A model generated the notes under the pieces. It was not told the DNA's origin. It made no database searches and saw only the letters and a program-made list of their open reading frames with translations. From assembly GCA_963728925.1 (NCBI GenBank), contig CAVSMB010000017.1, positions 62,001 through 126,000 of the forward strand: a DNA stretch of 64,000 nt. The letters are read 5' to 3'. Below are positions 55,282-62,128 of the stretch, piece by piece. Position numbers and translations under genes: made by a program. Each line of letters starts with the position of its first letter. The first letter of the stretch is position 1. The DNA comes from JBBPZA01 sp963728925 (lineage in GTDB: Bacteria; Actinomycetota; Thermoleophilia; Solirubrobacterales; Solirubrobacteraceae).

Positions 55282-56952
55282 TTCTCGACTACCTGAACGC
55301 AGTAGATAACCGGGGGGTTGGTCGCCGGTGGGGATCGGGATGGAGTGGCGGATCGTGACGTCGTCTTCGCCGATCAGCACCTCGCGGACGACGAGCCGGA
55401 TGATCTGTTGGCGTTGGTCGACGGTCAGGCTCTCGGCGTTGGCGGCGAGCCGCGCGCGGAAGCCTTCGAGCGTTTCGGTGAGCTTGAGGTAGGTCTCGGC
55501 GTCGTGCAGGTCGGCGTCGAGCGCGTCCAGTTGGGCCTGCACGGTGGCCTCGCGTTTGCGCAGCTCGGACGTGCGAGCGCGGAGTTCCTCGAGCGTGATC
55601 AGCTGCTCCTGGTAGCCGTCCAGCAGCCGGCGCAGCGCGGTCTGAGCGCGGGCGAGGTCGCGCTCGAGCGCGTCCCGACGCCCGGTAGCAGGGTGCGTCG
55701 CACGCATCGTTTGAAGCCGGCGATCGATCTCGGTCTGGATCAGTGTCGGGTCCTCGAGCAGCCCGAGCACTCGGCTCCAGACGAGCTCGTCGACCTCTGC
55801 GAGGCGGACCGGTCGGTTCTCGCAGACGCGCCCTTCGGGGCGGCGGTGGCCGTCGGTGCCCGAGCAGCGGTAGTACTCGCGCAGCTTCCCGTTCTTGCTG
55901 CGCGTCGAGCAGCGGTAGTACGCGTAGCCGCAGTGGCGACAGACGAGGATCCCCTGCAGCAGCGACGGGCGCTTGGTGTTGCGCGGCGAGATGATCCGGT
56001 TGCGCTCCAGTCGCTGTTGAACCAGTTCGAACTGCTCGGCGGTCACGAGCGCCGGTACCGCGATCGGCTTCCACTGCTCGGGCGCCGCATGCTCGCGCGA
56101 GGTCCGGGCGGAGCGCTGTCGCCGCAGGCGCGATTGACGCGTGGCGCGGACGGGCGCGCCGGTCGCGTGCGTCTTGCCGTAGGCAGCCTGCCCGGCATAC
56201 GCGGGATTGCGGAGCATCCCCCAGATGGTGGCGTTGTTCCAGCCCGTCCCGCCGGTTCTGGTCGACACGCCCTGCTGCGAGAGCCAGCGCGCGATCTTCG
56301 CGATCGACTCGCCGTCCTCGAGGTAGCGACGGAAGATCTCGCGTACGACCGGCGCCTCGGTCTCGTCGATCTCGAAGAACGCGTCCGCGTGCTCGGAGCG
56401 CTTCACATAGCGGTAGCCATACGGCGCGCGAGCCATGACCGACACCGCGCCGGCCCGAGCGCGATGCAGCTTCCCGCGACGACAGCGCTCCGCGATCTGC
56501 GCCCGCTCGTACTCGGCGATCATTCCCTGGAACTGGCGCAGCAGCTCATCCTCAGGGGTGCCGGAGCGCTCGGGCTCCTTCGCGAAGATCACCTCGACGC
56601 CGGCGCGCTGGAACTCTTCGAGCAGCAGCACCTGGTAGGCGTACCGGCGCGCGAGCCGGTCCGGCGCATGACACAGGAGCACCTCGAAGCGGCCCTCGAC
56701 GGCCAGATCGCGCAATCGCTCAAGCTCCGGGCGGCGCAACACCGCGCCCGAGACGCCCTCGTCCTCGAACACCAGATCGTCGGTGACCAGCAGCCCGCGC
56801 GCGGCAGCAAGCTCACGCAGCGCGACGGTCTGGCTCTGAATCGTCTGCTCGCGACGCTGACGATCCGAGGACACCCGCGCGTAGATCGCAGCCACCCGGC
56901 GCGACCGCCCCGTCGACCGCCCGACCATGCCGCCGCTGCTGCTCTCGCTCAT
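55204..56952 (-). CDS. Large serine recombinase (integrase) of the nested element
   Basis: 582 residues from the second of two tandem ATGs (56952), with GGAGG 4 nt before it. The resolvase domain has AAIYARVSSDRQRREQTI with catalytic Ser (Ser28 or so), VLLCHAPDRLARRYAYQ and GMIAEYERAQIAERCRRGK. The recombinase domain follows (YGYRYVKRSEHADAFFEIDE, WNNATIWGMLRNPAYAGQAAYGKTH). A zinc ribbon has ILVCRHCGYAYYRCS, YYRCSG and RVCENRPV. A long coiled coil precedes the C-terminus. The last 25 codons (after ...RSGSRE) come from the flanking IS630 DNA; in the circular form they would be replaced by another 23-codon tail. Large serine recombinases make 2-bp-offset cuts at attP/attB. Confidence 0.95.
   Translation of the reverse strand: MSESSSGGMVGRSTGRSRRVAAIYARVSSDRQRREQTIQSQTVALRELAAARGLLVTDDLVFEDEGVSGAVLRRPELERLRDLAVEGRFEVLLCHAPDRLARRYAYQVLLLEEFQRAGVEVIFAKEPERSGTPEDELLRQFQGMIAEYERAQIAERCRRGKLHRARAGAVSVMARAPYGYRYVKRSEHADAFFEIDETEAPVVREIFRRYLEDGESIAKIARWLSQQGVSTRTGGTGWNNATIWGMLRNPAYAGQAAYGKTHATGAPVRATRQSRLRRQRSARTSREHAAPEQWKPIAVPALVTAEQFELVQQRLERNRIISPRNTKRPSLLQGILVCRHCGYAYYRCSTRSKNGKLREYYRCSGTDGHRRPEGRVCENRPVRLAEVDELVWSRVLGLLEDPTLIQTEIDRRLQTMRATHPATGRRDALERDLARAQTALRRLLDGYQEQLITLEELRARTSELRKREATVQAQLDALDADLHDAETYLKLTETLEGFRARLAANAESLTVDQRQQIIRLVVREVLIGEDDVTIRHSIPIPTGDQPPGYLLRSGSREIPAAGARAPPRDRPGRAGASGAGRV
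55282..55310. other. Attachment junction, left end of nested element
   Basis: Core TTCTCG (55282-55287) followed, 8 bp inside, by the arm AACGCAGTAGATAAC. IS630 codons for SQLQ lie on the outer side. Confidence 0.8.
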
Positions 56953-57073
56953 CATCCCTCCGCTCGTTGCCCGTCACACGGCGCCGCTCGGGCGCCAAGA
57001 TCACATACGCCTGCGCCAGCCGCGCGTCGGCGAGCCGGTCACCGACGAACTCGATCTCAACGCGCCTGGCCAC
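56813..57073 (-). CDS. Possible small accessory ORF between the DNA-binding gene and recombinase
   Basis: 86 codons from GTG 57073, which overlaps the end of the upstream ORF by 17 bp and the start of the recombinase by 140 bp in another frame. The first ~50 residues (VEIEFVGDRLADARLAQAYVI, then LAPERRRVTGNERRDDEREQ) look protein-like and acidic-basic. The rest reads like the shifted frame of the recombinase start. It may be a real coupling peptide or a chance frame. Confidence 0.35.
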   Translation of the reverse strand: MARRVEIEFVGDRLADARLAQAYVILAPERRRVTGNERRDDEREQQRRHGRAVDGAVAPGGCDLRAGVLGSSASRADDSEPDRRAA

Positions 57074-57413
57074 CGGGCCGCTCGCCGGCCTGCTCGAGGT
57101 ACCCGGCCACCGCCGCAGCCGTCGCCGCGCTCAACGACACACCACTCGCCAGCGCGCGCTCGCGCAGACCAGCGATCAATGACGGCGCCAACCTCACCGT
57201 GAACACCACCGAGCGCTCCGGCACCACCACACCATCCGGCCGCGCCAACGCCTCGTTCACGTACCGACGGCCCTGGCGCTCGGACAGACCGTACTCCGAC
57301 CGCAACACACGAACCGCGTCCGCCGGCGAGAGCTCGACCAACAACACGACCGCGCGGTTCACCCGAACCGCGTACTCGTCGGCATGAGCACGACGCAACG
57401 CCATCAGCCCCAC
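57057..57413 (-). CDS. Small HTH/ribbon-helix-helix protein of the nested element
   Basis: 118 codons from GTG 57413 (ATG 57404 also possible). The N-terminal part has a helix-turn-helix-like segment (SPADAVRVLRSEYGLSERQG, then RRYVNEALARPDG). The C-terminal part (VVFTVRLAPSLIAGLRERAL, ASGVSLSAATAAAVAGYLEQ) matches the strand-helix-helix plan of CopG/Arc-like regulators. It ends 100 bp before the recombinase. Candidate repressor of the recombinase or recombination directionality factor. No homologue was recognised by name. Confidence 0.7.
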   Translation of the reverse strand: MGLMALRRAHADEYAVRVNRAVVLLVELSPADAVRVLRSEYGLSERQGRRYVNEALARPDGVVVPERSVVFTVRLAPSLIAGLRERALASGVSLSAATAAAVAGYLEQAGERPGGQAR

Positions 57414-57476
57414 AGATACAACGCGTCACGGCAGACTCCTCCCCACCGGACGCCCAACCAGCGCCTCGAACTCGAA

Positions 57477-57503
57477 GTTACCTACTGCGTTGGTGTCTTC
57501 TCG
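57477..57503. other. Attachment junction, right end of nested element
   Basis: Arm GTTACCTACTGCGTT (57477-57491) then core TTCTCG (57498-57503), with the IS630 5' half (codons for VICADE) outside. Confidence 0.8.
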
Positions 57504-58079
57504 TCGGCGCAGATGACGTACTCGTCGGGTCGCAGCCGCTTGCCCTCGAAGATTCGGGCGTAGAGATCCAGCGTCCGGCCGGCCTTCTCAGGGAAGTTGG
57601 CGTCACGCGGGAAGATCCACGACCGCGTCTGCCACGGCTTAATCGCGTCCTCGTGCAGCCAGCGCCAGATCGTCGACGCCGACGCATCGGTCACGCCGCG
57701 CTCGATCACCAGTCGATGCAGCTCAGCGCGTGAGAAGCGGCTCAGCGGCAGCCCGTGCGCGAGCGGCAGCTCGCACGCGATCGCCTTGACCTCGGCGACC
57801 TGCTGCGGGGGGAAAACGGCGCGGGCGACCCGCGCGCTGCTTGTCCTTAAGTCCATCCAAGCGCTGCTCGGCGAACCTTCGTCGCCACTTCCCGACGATC
57901 CCCGCCGTCGTGTCCAAACGCGCGGCGATCTCCGTGTCGTGCAGGCCGTCGGCGGCGTAGAGCACGATCCGCGCGCGCTGAACGTCCCGGAACGCCATCG
58001 TCTCAGACCGCCCAGCGCGCTCAAGCTCGCAGCGCTCCTGCTCGCTGAGCTCGATCCGGTGACGAGGTGGACGCGCCAT
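57498..58079 (-). pseudogene. IS630 transposase, 5' half, with a frame break
   Basis: ATG 58079 opens an N-terminal DNA-binding part: LSEQERCELERAGRSETMAF, RARIVLYAADGLHDTEIAAR, GIVGKWRRRFAEQRLDGLKD. Homology then moves to another frame at a run of six G then four A on the plus strand (57807-57816) and continues VFPPQQVAEVKAIACELPLA, FSRAELHRLVIERGVTDASA, RIFEGKRLRPDEYVICADEK up to the recombinase insertion. The shift is +1 and could be a mutation or a translational-frameshift signal, known in some IS630 members. Only Asp1 of the DDE triad is in this half. Confidence 0.88.
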
Positions 58080-58137
58080 CACCACCAAGTTCGCCCCGAC
58101 CGCCCCGACTCCTCCAATCATTCCGGCGCGTATTTGA

Positions 58138-58152
58138 GGACGCGTCTACTAG
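58138..58152 (-). repeat. IS630 right terminal inverted repeat
   Basis: GGACGCGTCTACTAG, the exact reverse complement of 54688-54702. Confidence 0.9.
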
Positions 58153-58327
58153 CGAGAGAGAGCAGGCGCCGTGCACTGGGTGTTTCATCATCGCTACGGG
58201 GTCGGCGGCGTTGCGGCGCGACCCACCGAGCTCCAAAACTTCCGCAGGCGCCCGAGGCGCTGCCCATGAGCGCGACCGCGGCGAGCCAGGTGATCAGCAG
58301 CAGGACGGCGGCGTTCTCTGTAGCCAC
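58153..58327 (-). pseudogene. Truncated membrane or exported protein, cut by IS630
   Basis: From GTG 58327 about 58 codons begin with a hydrophobic segment (NAAVLLLITWLAAVALMGSA) and then become basic before running into the IS630 end. An operator-like palindrome lies 14 bp upstream of the start. A transporter such as an MFS protein is one guess, but it cannot be identified. Confidence 0.4.
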
Positions 58328-58340
58328 ACCCGGAAGGTTA

Positions 58341-58366
58341 CTTCAGAGAAGGTTAGTTCTCTGAAG
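58341..58366. promoter_or_regulatory. 26-bp inverted repeat, candidate operator
   Basis: CTTCAGAGAA - 6 bp - TTCTCTGAAG, perfect 10-bp arms. It is directly upstream of the truncated minus-strand ORF starting at 58327, in unusually AT-rich sequence for this genome. The remaining sequence 58367-58647 shows no gene, repeat or site that I can support beyond the 3' end of the IS110 element. Confidence 0.55.
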
Positions 58367-58647
58367 CTCGTCGCCGTGCCCAGGGCGTCTCATCCTGGCC
58401 CGCCGCGCCACCGCACCCGCTCCGCTCGCGCTTCGCGATCGAGAGCAGAAGCACGCCGAGCGTCAGCCAGCACGCCTGCTCGTCGTCTCTATGAAGAAGG
58501 GCGGGTTGTCAATGGCGGTGGTGGTGTGGGGTTGGGTCCTGCGGGTTGCGGGTGGGCGAGCGGCGCTCATCTCTCTATGGCCTGCTCAGCGGCAGGACCA
58601 GGCGACATTGGAGGCCGGCTCCGAGGGCTCAAGTCCAAAAAGGGCCG

Positions 58648-59694
58648 TCAGGCGGCCAGACGAAAAGTGGAGCCTCCCGGGGCGGGCGTGAAGGGTTGGT
58701 TGGTGGTGAGCATGTGCCAGATCGCTTCGGTGAGCTTTCTGGCGATGTCGATCTGGGCGACCTTGGCGCCGCGCTGGCGGCCGAGGCGGCGCTTGTTGCG
58801 CTGGTAGCGCTCGGCGTAGGCGGGGTGGCGGAGCGCGTGCATGGTGGCTTCGAGCATCGCCCAGCGCAGGTACTTGGGACCCTGTTTGGTCAACGGGCCG
58901 CGGCGGTCGCGATCGCCGGACTGATTCACGCGTGGGCAGAGCCCGGTGTAGCCGCAGAGCTTCTTCGCTGACGGGAAGCGGCGGATGTCGCCGATCTCGG
59001 CGGCGATCGTGAACGCCAGCACCCAGCCGATCCCGGGAACCGTCAACAGCAGCGGGACGTAGGGGTGATCGGCGCCGCCGGCTCGCAGGTCCTTGTTGAT
59101 CGCGTCGATCTGGGCGTCGAGGTCGCCGATGAGCTCCAGACTGGCGTCGACGGTGCCGCGCCACGGCTGCGGCACGTCGAGGCGGTCCAGCAGCTCGCGG
59201 CCGGCGACGCCGAACAGGTCGCTGACCGGGCACGGGTGCCCGAAGGTAATCAGCGTCGCGTGGATGCGGTGCTTGAGCATCGAGCGGTGCTTGACCAGAT
59301 GCATCCGAAAGCGCGCCAGCTCGCGCTCGCGCCGCACGCGCGGGTCCGGCAGCCAGATCTCCGGTACCAAGTCGCGCTCGGACAACACGGCCAGCACCCG
59401 CGCGTCGATCTTGTCGGTCTTGCACGCCAGCGGCGCCAGCCCCTTGACCTTCGCGGCGTCGGCGATCAGGACATCCCAGCCGAGCTCTTCGAGGCGGTCG
59501 TGCACGAACCGCGCGCCGGTCATCGACTCGATCACCGCGCGCACCGGCCGCTCGTGTCGGCCGACCCGGCGCGCCAGGCCCACCAGCCCGTCGGCATCCG
59601 GCGGCGACGCGAACTCCTCGACGATCTCACCACCCGCCGACAGCAGGCAGACGTCGATCTTCCGACGACTCAGATCCAATCCAGCGTGCAACAT
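58648..59694 (-). CDS. IS110-family DEDD transposase
   Basis: 348 residues from ATG 59694. N-terminal RuvC-like (DEDD) domain: LHAGLDLSRRKIDVCLLSAG, RAVIESMTGARFVHD and CKTDKIDARVLAVLSERDL carry the acidic residues. The C-terminal Tnp domain has VPLLLTVPGIGWVLAFTIAAE, the catalytic-Ser region VNQSGDRDRRGPLTKQGPKY, and LRWAMLEATMHALRHPAYAE. Length (~350) is normal and no damage is visible, so it is probably active. It catalyses RNA-guided insertion and excision. Confidence 0.95.
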   Translation of the reverse strand: MLHAGLDLSRRKIDVCLLSAGGEIVEEFASPPDADGLVGLARRVGRHERPVRAVIESMTGARFVHDRLEELGWDVLIADAAKVKGLAPLACKTDKIDARVLAVLSERDLVPEIWLPDPRVRRERELARFRMHLVKHRSMLKHRIHATLITFGHPCPVSDLFGVAGRELLDRLDVPQPWRGTVDASLELIGDLDAQIDAINKDLRAGGADHPYVPLLLTVPGIGWVLAFTIAAEIGDIRRFPSAKKLCGYTGLCPRVNQSGDRDRRGPLTKQGPKYLRWAMLEATMHALRHPAYAERYQRNKRRLGRQRGAKVAQIDIARKLTEAIWHMLTTNQPFTPAPGGSTFRLAA

Positions 59695-59880
59695 GAGAAC
59701 GGGCCTCCTCGCGCTCGCTCCTCGATAACACGCTCAGCGTGGCACCGAGGAGGCCCTCCTTCATGGCAGTCCAGAGCAGGCGTCTCTGGCGGCCGAGTCG
59801 AGACGCTCGGTTGTGCCTCGCGAAGCGATAGCGCGATACCGGTAGGTCCTCGGCAACCTAAGCCGATGCATGCCACCGGG
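59695..59880 (-). ncRNA. Candidate IS110 bridge RNA in the transposase leader
   Basis: The 5' non-coding region of IS110-group elements encodes a bridge RNA with target- and donor-binding loops. Here the leader contains an 11-bp perfect long-range stem, GGGCCTCCTCG / CGAGGAGGCCC (59701-59711 with 59746-59756), enclosing an inner CACGC-TCA-GCGTG hairpin (59729-59741). Further structured sequence follows to about 59880. No protein is coded there. Loop assignment to target or donor is not attempted. Confidence 0.5.
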
Positions 59881-59890
59881 CTCCGGCCCC

Positions 59891-59924
59891 TAGCCGGAGG
59901 CCGTGCTGGCGCGGCCTCCGGCTA
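59891..59924 (-). terminator. 13-bp hairpin after the broken hydrolase gene
   Basis: TAGCCGGAGGCCG / CGGCCTCCGGCTA with an 8-nt loop, 5 bp beyond the hydrolase stop at 59930. It is the likely terminator of that gene and forms the junction with the IS110 element. Confidence 0.65.
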
Positions 59925-59929
59925 GGCGC

Positions 59930-60777
59930 CTAGAGCGTGAGCATCGCCGCCGCGACGTCACCGGTGGCCGCGTCGGGGATCGCCATCGCGGCCTGTTCGA
60001 GCACGAGCAGCCGCGCATCGGGGATCTCGCGCGCGAGCGCTTCGCCGTTGCCGACAGGGAAGAACGGGTCGCGGCGGCCGTGCACCACCAGCGCCGGGAT
60101 CGCGAGCTCGGGCAGGCGCTGGCGCCAGCGCGGCTTGCAGTCGAGCTTGCCGAAGACCGTGCCCATCTGGTTGGCCATCTGCACCGCGGGCTCCGTGCCC
60201 GGCGTGCGGTCCCAGATGCGCTCGGCGATCGCGCGCGCGGAGGCAGGGTCATCGCCGCGGATCTCCGCGCCGGCGGCGGCGAACTCCGCCACGGCAGTGC
60301 GGTCGGACCATTCGGGCATCGAGCGCGAGAACAGCCGGTCCATCGTCGCCGCGTTGTGGTCGGGCAGGTCGTCGTCGACCGGGCCTGGAGCGACGGGCCG
60401 CGTGCCGGCGAGGGTGAGCGCCGAGAACGCGCCCGGGTGGTCGAGGGCGGCGACCTGGGCGACCATCCCGCCGACGCCGATGCCCGCCAGGTGCGCCGGC
60501 CGGTCGTCGAGTTCGCGGGCGAGCGCCGCGGCGTCGGCTGCGAGATCGCGCAGCGTGTAGGCCGGAGCCTCCGGGTCGACGGTGGTCGACGCGCCGCAAT
60601 CGCGCAAGTCGTACCGCACGACGTGGCGCCCGCCGCGCGCGAGCGCCGCGCAGAGCGCGGCGGGCCAGGACAGCATGGTCGCGGCGCCCGCGAGCAGCAC
60701 GAGCGGCGCCGGCGCGTCGCCGAAGTGCTCGACCCCGAGACCCCGAGCGTGACGCCGTTCGCCTCGACTGTCGTCAT
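59930..60777 (-). pseudogene. Alpha/beta hydrolase broken by an 8-bp tandem duplication
   Basis: ATG 60777 begins TTVEANGVTLGV. Then GACCCCGA is present twice (60731-60746, plus strand). Deleting one copy joins this to EHFGDAPAPLVLLAGAATML and the 257-codon downstream frame. The fold is clear: HVVRYDLRDCGASTTVDPEA, LAGIGVGGMVAQVAALD, IPALVVHGRRDPFFPVGNGE. The nucleophile elbow GxSxG reads GIGVG, so the Ser is also lost. The final His of the triad is not obvious. Family roles include haloalkane or ester hydrolysis; this copy is inactive on two counts. Confidence 0.85.
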
Positions 60778-60886
60778 CACGCCTCCGCCGTCGCGAGGAT
60801 GCCGCACATGCGGACCGAGCGGGCAGTTGGATACATCGTCAACCTCCAAGGTAAAGCGTCGTGGCCCGGTGGCACGCTGACGGCGG

Positions 60887-62128
60887 CTACCGGAGTTGGT
60901 CGCGGCGGCGGGTCAGGTAGGCGGTCTCGGCGGTGTTGCCCGCGAGGTCGATGGCTTTGTCGTAGGCCGCGCGCGACTCCTGGCCGCGGCCCATCCGGCG
61001 CAGCAGATCGGCGCGGGTGGCGTGGTAGGCGTGATAGCCGGCCAACCTGCGCTCAAGACGGTCGACGGCCGCCAGTGCCACCTGCGGGCCGTCGAGCTCG
61101 GCGACCGCGATGGCCCGGTTGAGAACGATGATCGGCGAGGGGTCGAGGCGGACGAGCTGGTCGTAGAGGGCGAGGACCTGCGACCAGTCGGTGTCGCGCG
61201 TGTCACGGGCGGAGGTGTGCACGGCGTTGATCGCGGCGAGGATCTGGTAGCGACCCGGAGTCACCCCGGCGGCGGCAGCGGCGAGGCGCTCGTGCACGAG
61301 CCGGTGGCCCTCGGCGATCAGCGCCGCGTCCCAGGCACCACGGTCCTGTTCGTCGAGCGCGACCAGTTCGCCGCTGGCCGAGACCCGGGCGGGGCGGCGG
61401 GCCTCGGTGAGGAGCATCAGAGCCAGCAGTCCGGCTGCCTCACCGTCGTCCGGCAGGAGGGCACGGATCAGGCGGGTGAGCCGGATCGCCTCGGCGGTCA
61501 GGTCGTGACGTAGGGGATCGGTGTCGGGGCCGGTCGCCAGGTAGCCCTCGTTGAAGGCGAGAAAGAGGACGGCGAGTACGCCGGAGACGCGTGCCGGGAG
61601 ATCCTCGGCGGACGGCACGCGGTAGGGGATGCGAGCCGCCTGGATCTTGGCCTTTGCGCGGGTGATCCGCTGCCCCATGGCACTCTCGGTCACCAGGAAG
61701 GCGCGGGCGATCTCGGGCATGGTCAGACCGCCGACCATGCGCAGCGTCAGCGCCACGCGGGCTTCCATCGCCAGCGCTGGGTGACAGCAGGTGAAGATCA
61801 GCCGGAGCCGGTCGTCGTCGATGGCACCGAGACGCTCGGGCGGGTCGTCGTCGTACACCACCTGAGCCGTCTTCTGCTTATCGTCGCGCTTGTTCTCGCG
61901 CCGGATCCGGTCGATGGCCTTGCGGTTGGCGGTGGTGGTCAGCCAGGCGCCGGGGTTGGGGGGGACGCCGTCGGCCGGCCACCGCTCGACGGCGGTCGCG
62001 AACGCCTCGGCCGCCGCCTCCTCGGCGATGTCGAGGTCACCGAAGCGCCGGGTCAGGGAGGCGACCACCCGGGCCCACTCCTCGTGGTGGGCCCGGGTGA
62101 CCGCCTCGCGGACGTCGACCCCGTTCAC
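60887..62128 (-). CDS. ECF42-type RNA polymerase sigma factor with helical C-terminal extension
   Basis: 413 residues from GTG 62128, overlapping the YCII stop by 4 bp. Sigma region 2: ARVVASLTRRFGDLDIAEEA, AFATAVERWPADGVPPNPGA, WLTTTANRKAIDRIRRENKR. Region 4: LTLRMVGGLTMPEIARAFLV followed by TESAMGQRITRAKAKIQAAR. The long C-terminal part (about residues 180-410) is helical with TPR-like units (LAVLFLAFNEGYLATGPDTD, RYQILAAINAVHTSARDTRD, ALYDQLVRLDPSPIIVLNRA). ECF42 factors lack a classical anti-sigma and are cotranscribed with DGPF/YCII proteins, as here. It probably senses through its own C-terminus. Confidence 0.93.
   Translation of the reverse strand: MNGVDVREAVTRAHHEEWARVVASLTRRFGDLDIAEEAAAEAFATAVERWPADGVPPNPGAWLTTTANRKAIDRIRRENKRDDKQKTAQVVYDDDPPERLGAIDDDRLRLIFTCCHPALAMEARVALTLRMVGGLTMPEIARAFLVTESAMGQRITRAKAKIQAARIPYRVPSAEDLPARVSGVLAVLFLAFNEGYLATGPDTDPLRHDLTAEAIRLTRLIRALLPDDGEAAGLLALMLLTEARRPARVSASGELVALDEQDRGAWDAALIAEGHRLVHERLAAAAAGVTPGRYQILAAINAVHTSARDTRDTDWSQVLALYDQLVRLDPSPIIVLNRAIAVAELDGPQVALAAVDRLERRLAGYHAYHATRADLLRRMGRGQESRAAYDKAIDLAGNTAETAYLTRRRDQLR

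Larger units (their letters stand above)
55282..57503. mobile_element. 2.2-kb serine-recombinase element inserted in the IS630 transposase
   Basis: The element lies between two copies of TTCTCG (55282-55287 and 57498-57503) with one copy counted. Joining the outside sequences at this core gives ...VICADEKSQLQAL, the conserved IS630 motif, in frame. Just inside each core are inverted arms AACGCAGTAGATAAC (55296-55310) and GTTACCTACTGCGTT (57477-57491), matching at 14 of 15 positions, as expected for the two halves of a symmetrical attP. Cargo is only a recombinase and one or two small ORFs. Confidence 0.85.
54688..58152. mobile_element. IS630-family element carrying a nested serine-recombinase element
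   Basis: The outer boundaries are perfect 15-bp inverted repeats, CTAGTAGACGCGTCC (54688-54702) and GGACGCGTCTACTAG (58138-58152). They include a TA at each extreme, in keeping with the TA target duplication of IS630/Tc1 elements. Its transposase (minus strand) is split at the ADEK motif by a 2216-bp insertion (55288-57503). Without it the element would be 1249 bp, the normal size. It is the youngest major insertion apart from its own guest. Flanking genes are a homocysteine methyltransferase fragment on the left and a truncated membrane protein on the right. Confidence 0.88.
58600..59890 (-). mobile_element. IS110-family insertion element (ends approximate)
   Basis: One transposase with non-coding flanks. 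IS110 elements lack terminal inverted repeats and recombine at a 2-bp core chosen by a bridge RNA, so exact ends cannot be set from this copy alone. The 5' flank is strongly structured. The presumed left end abuts a 13-bp hairpin at 59891-59924. Confidence 0.7.
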
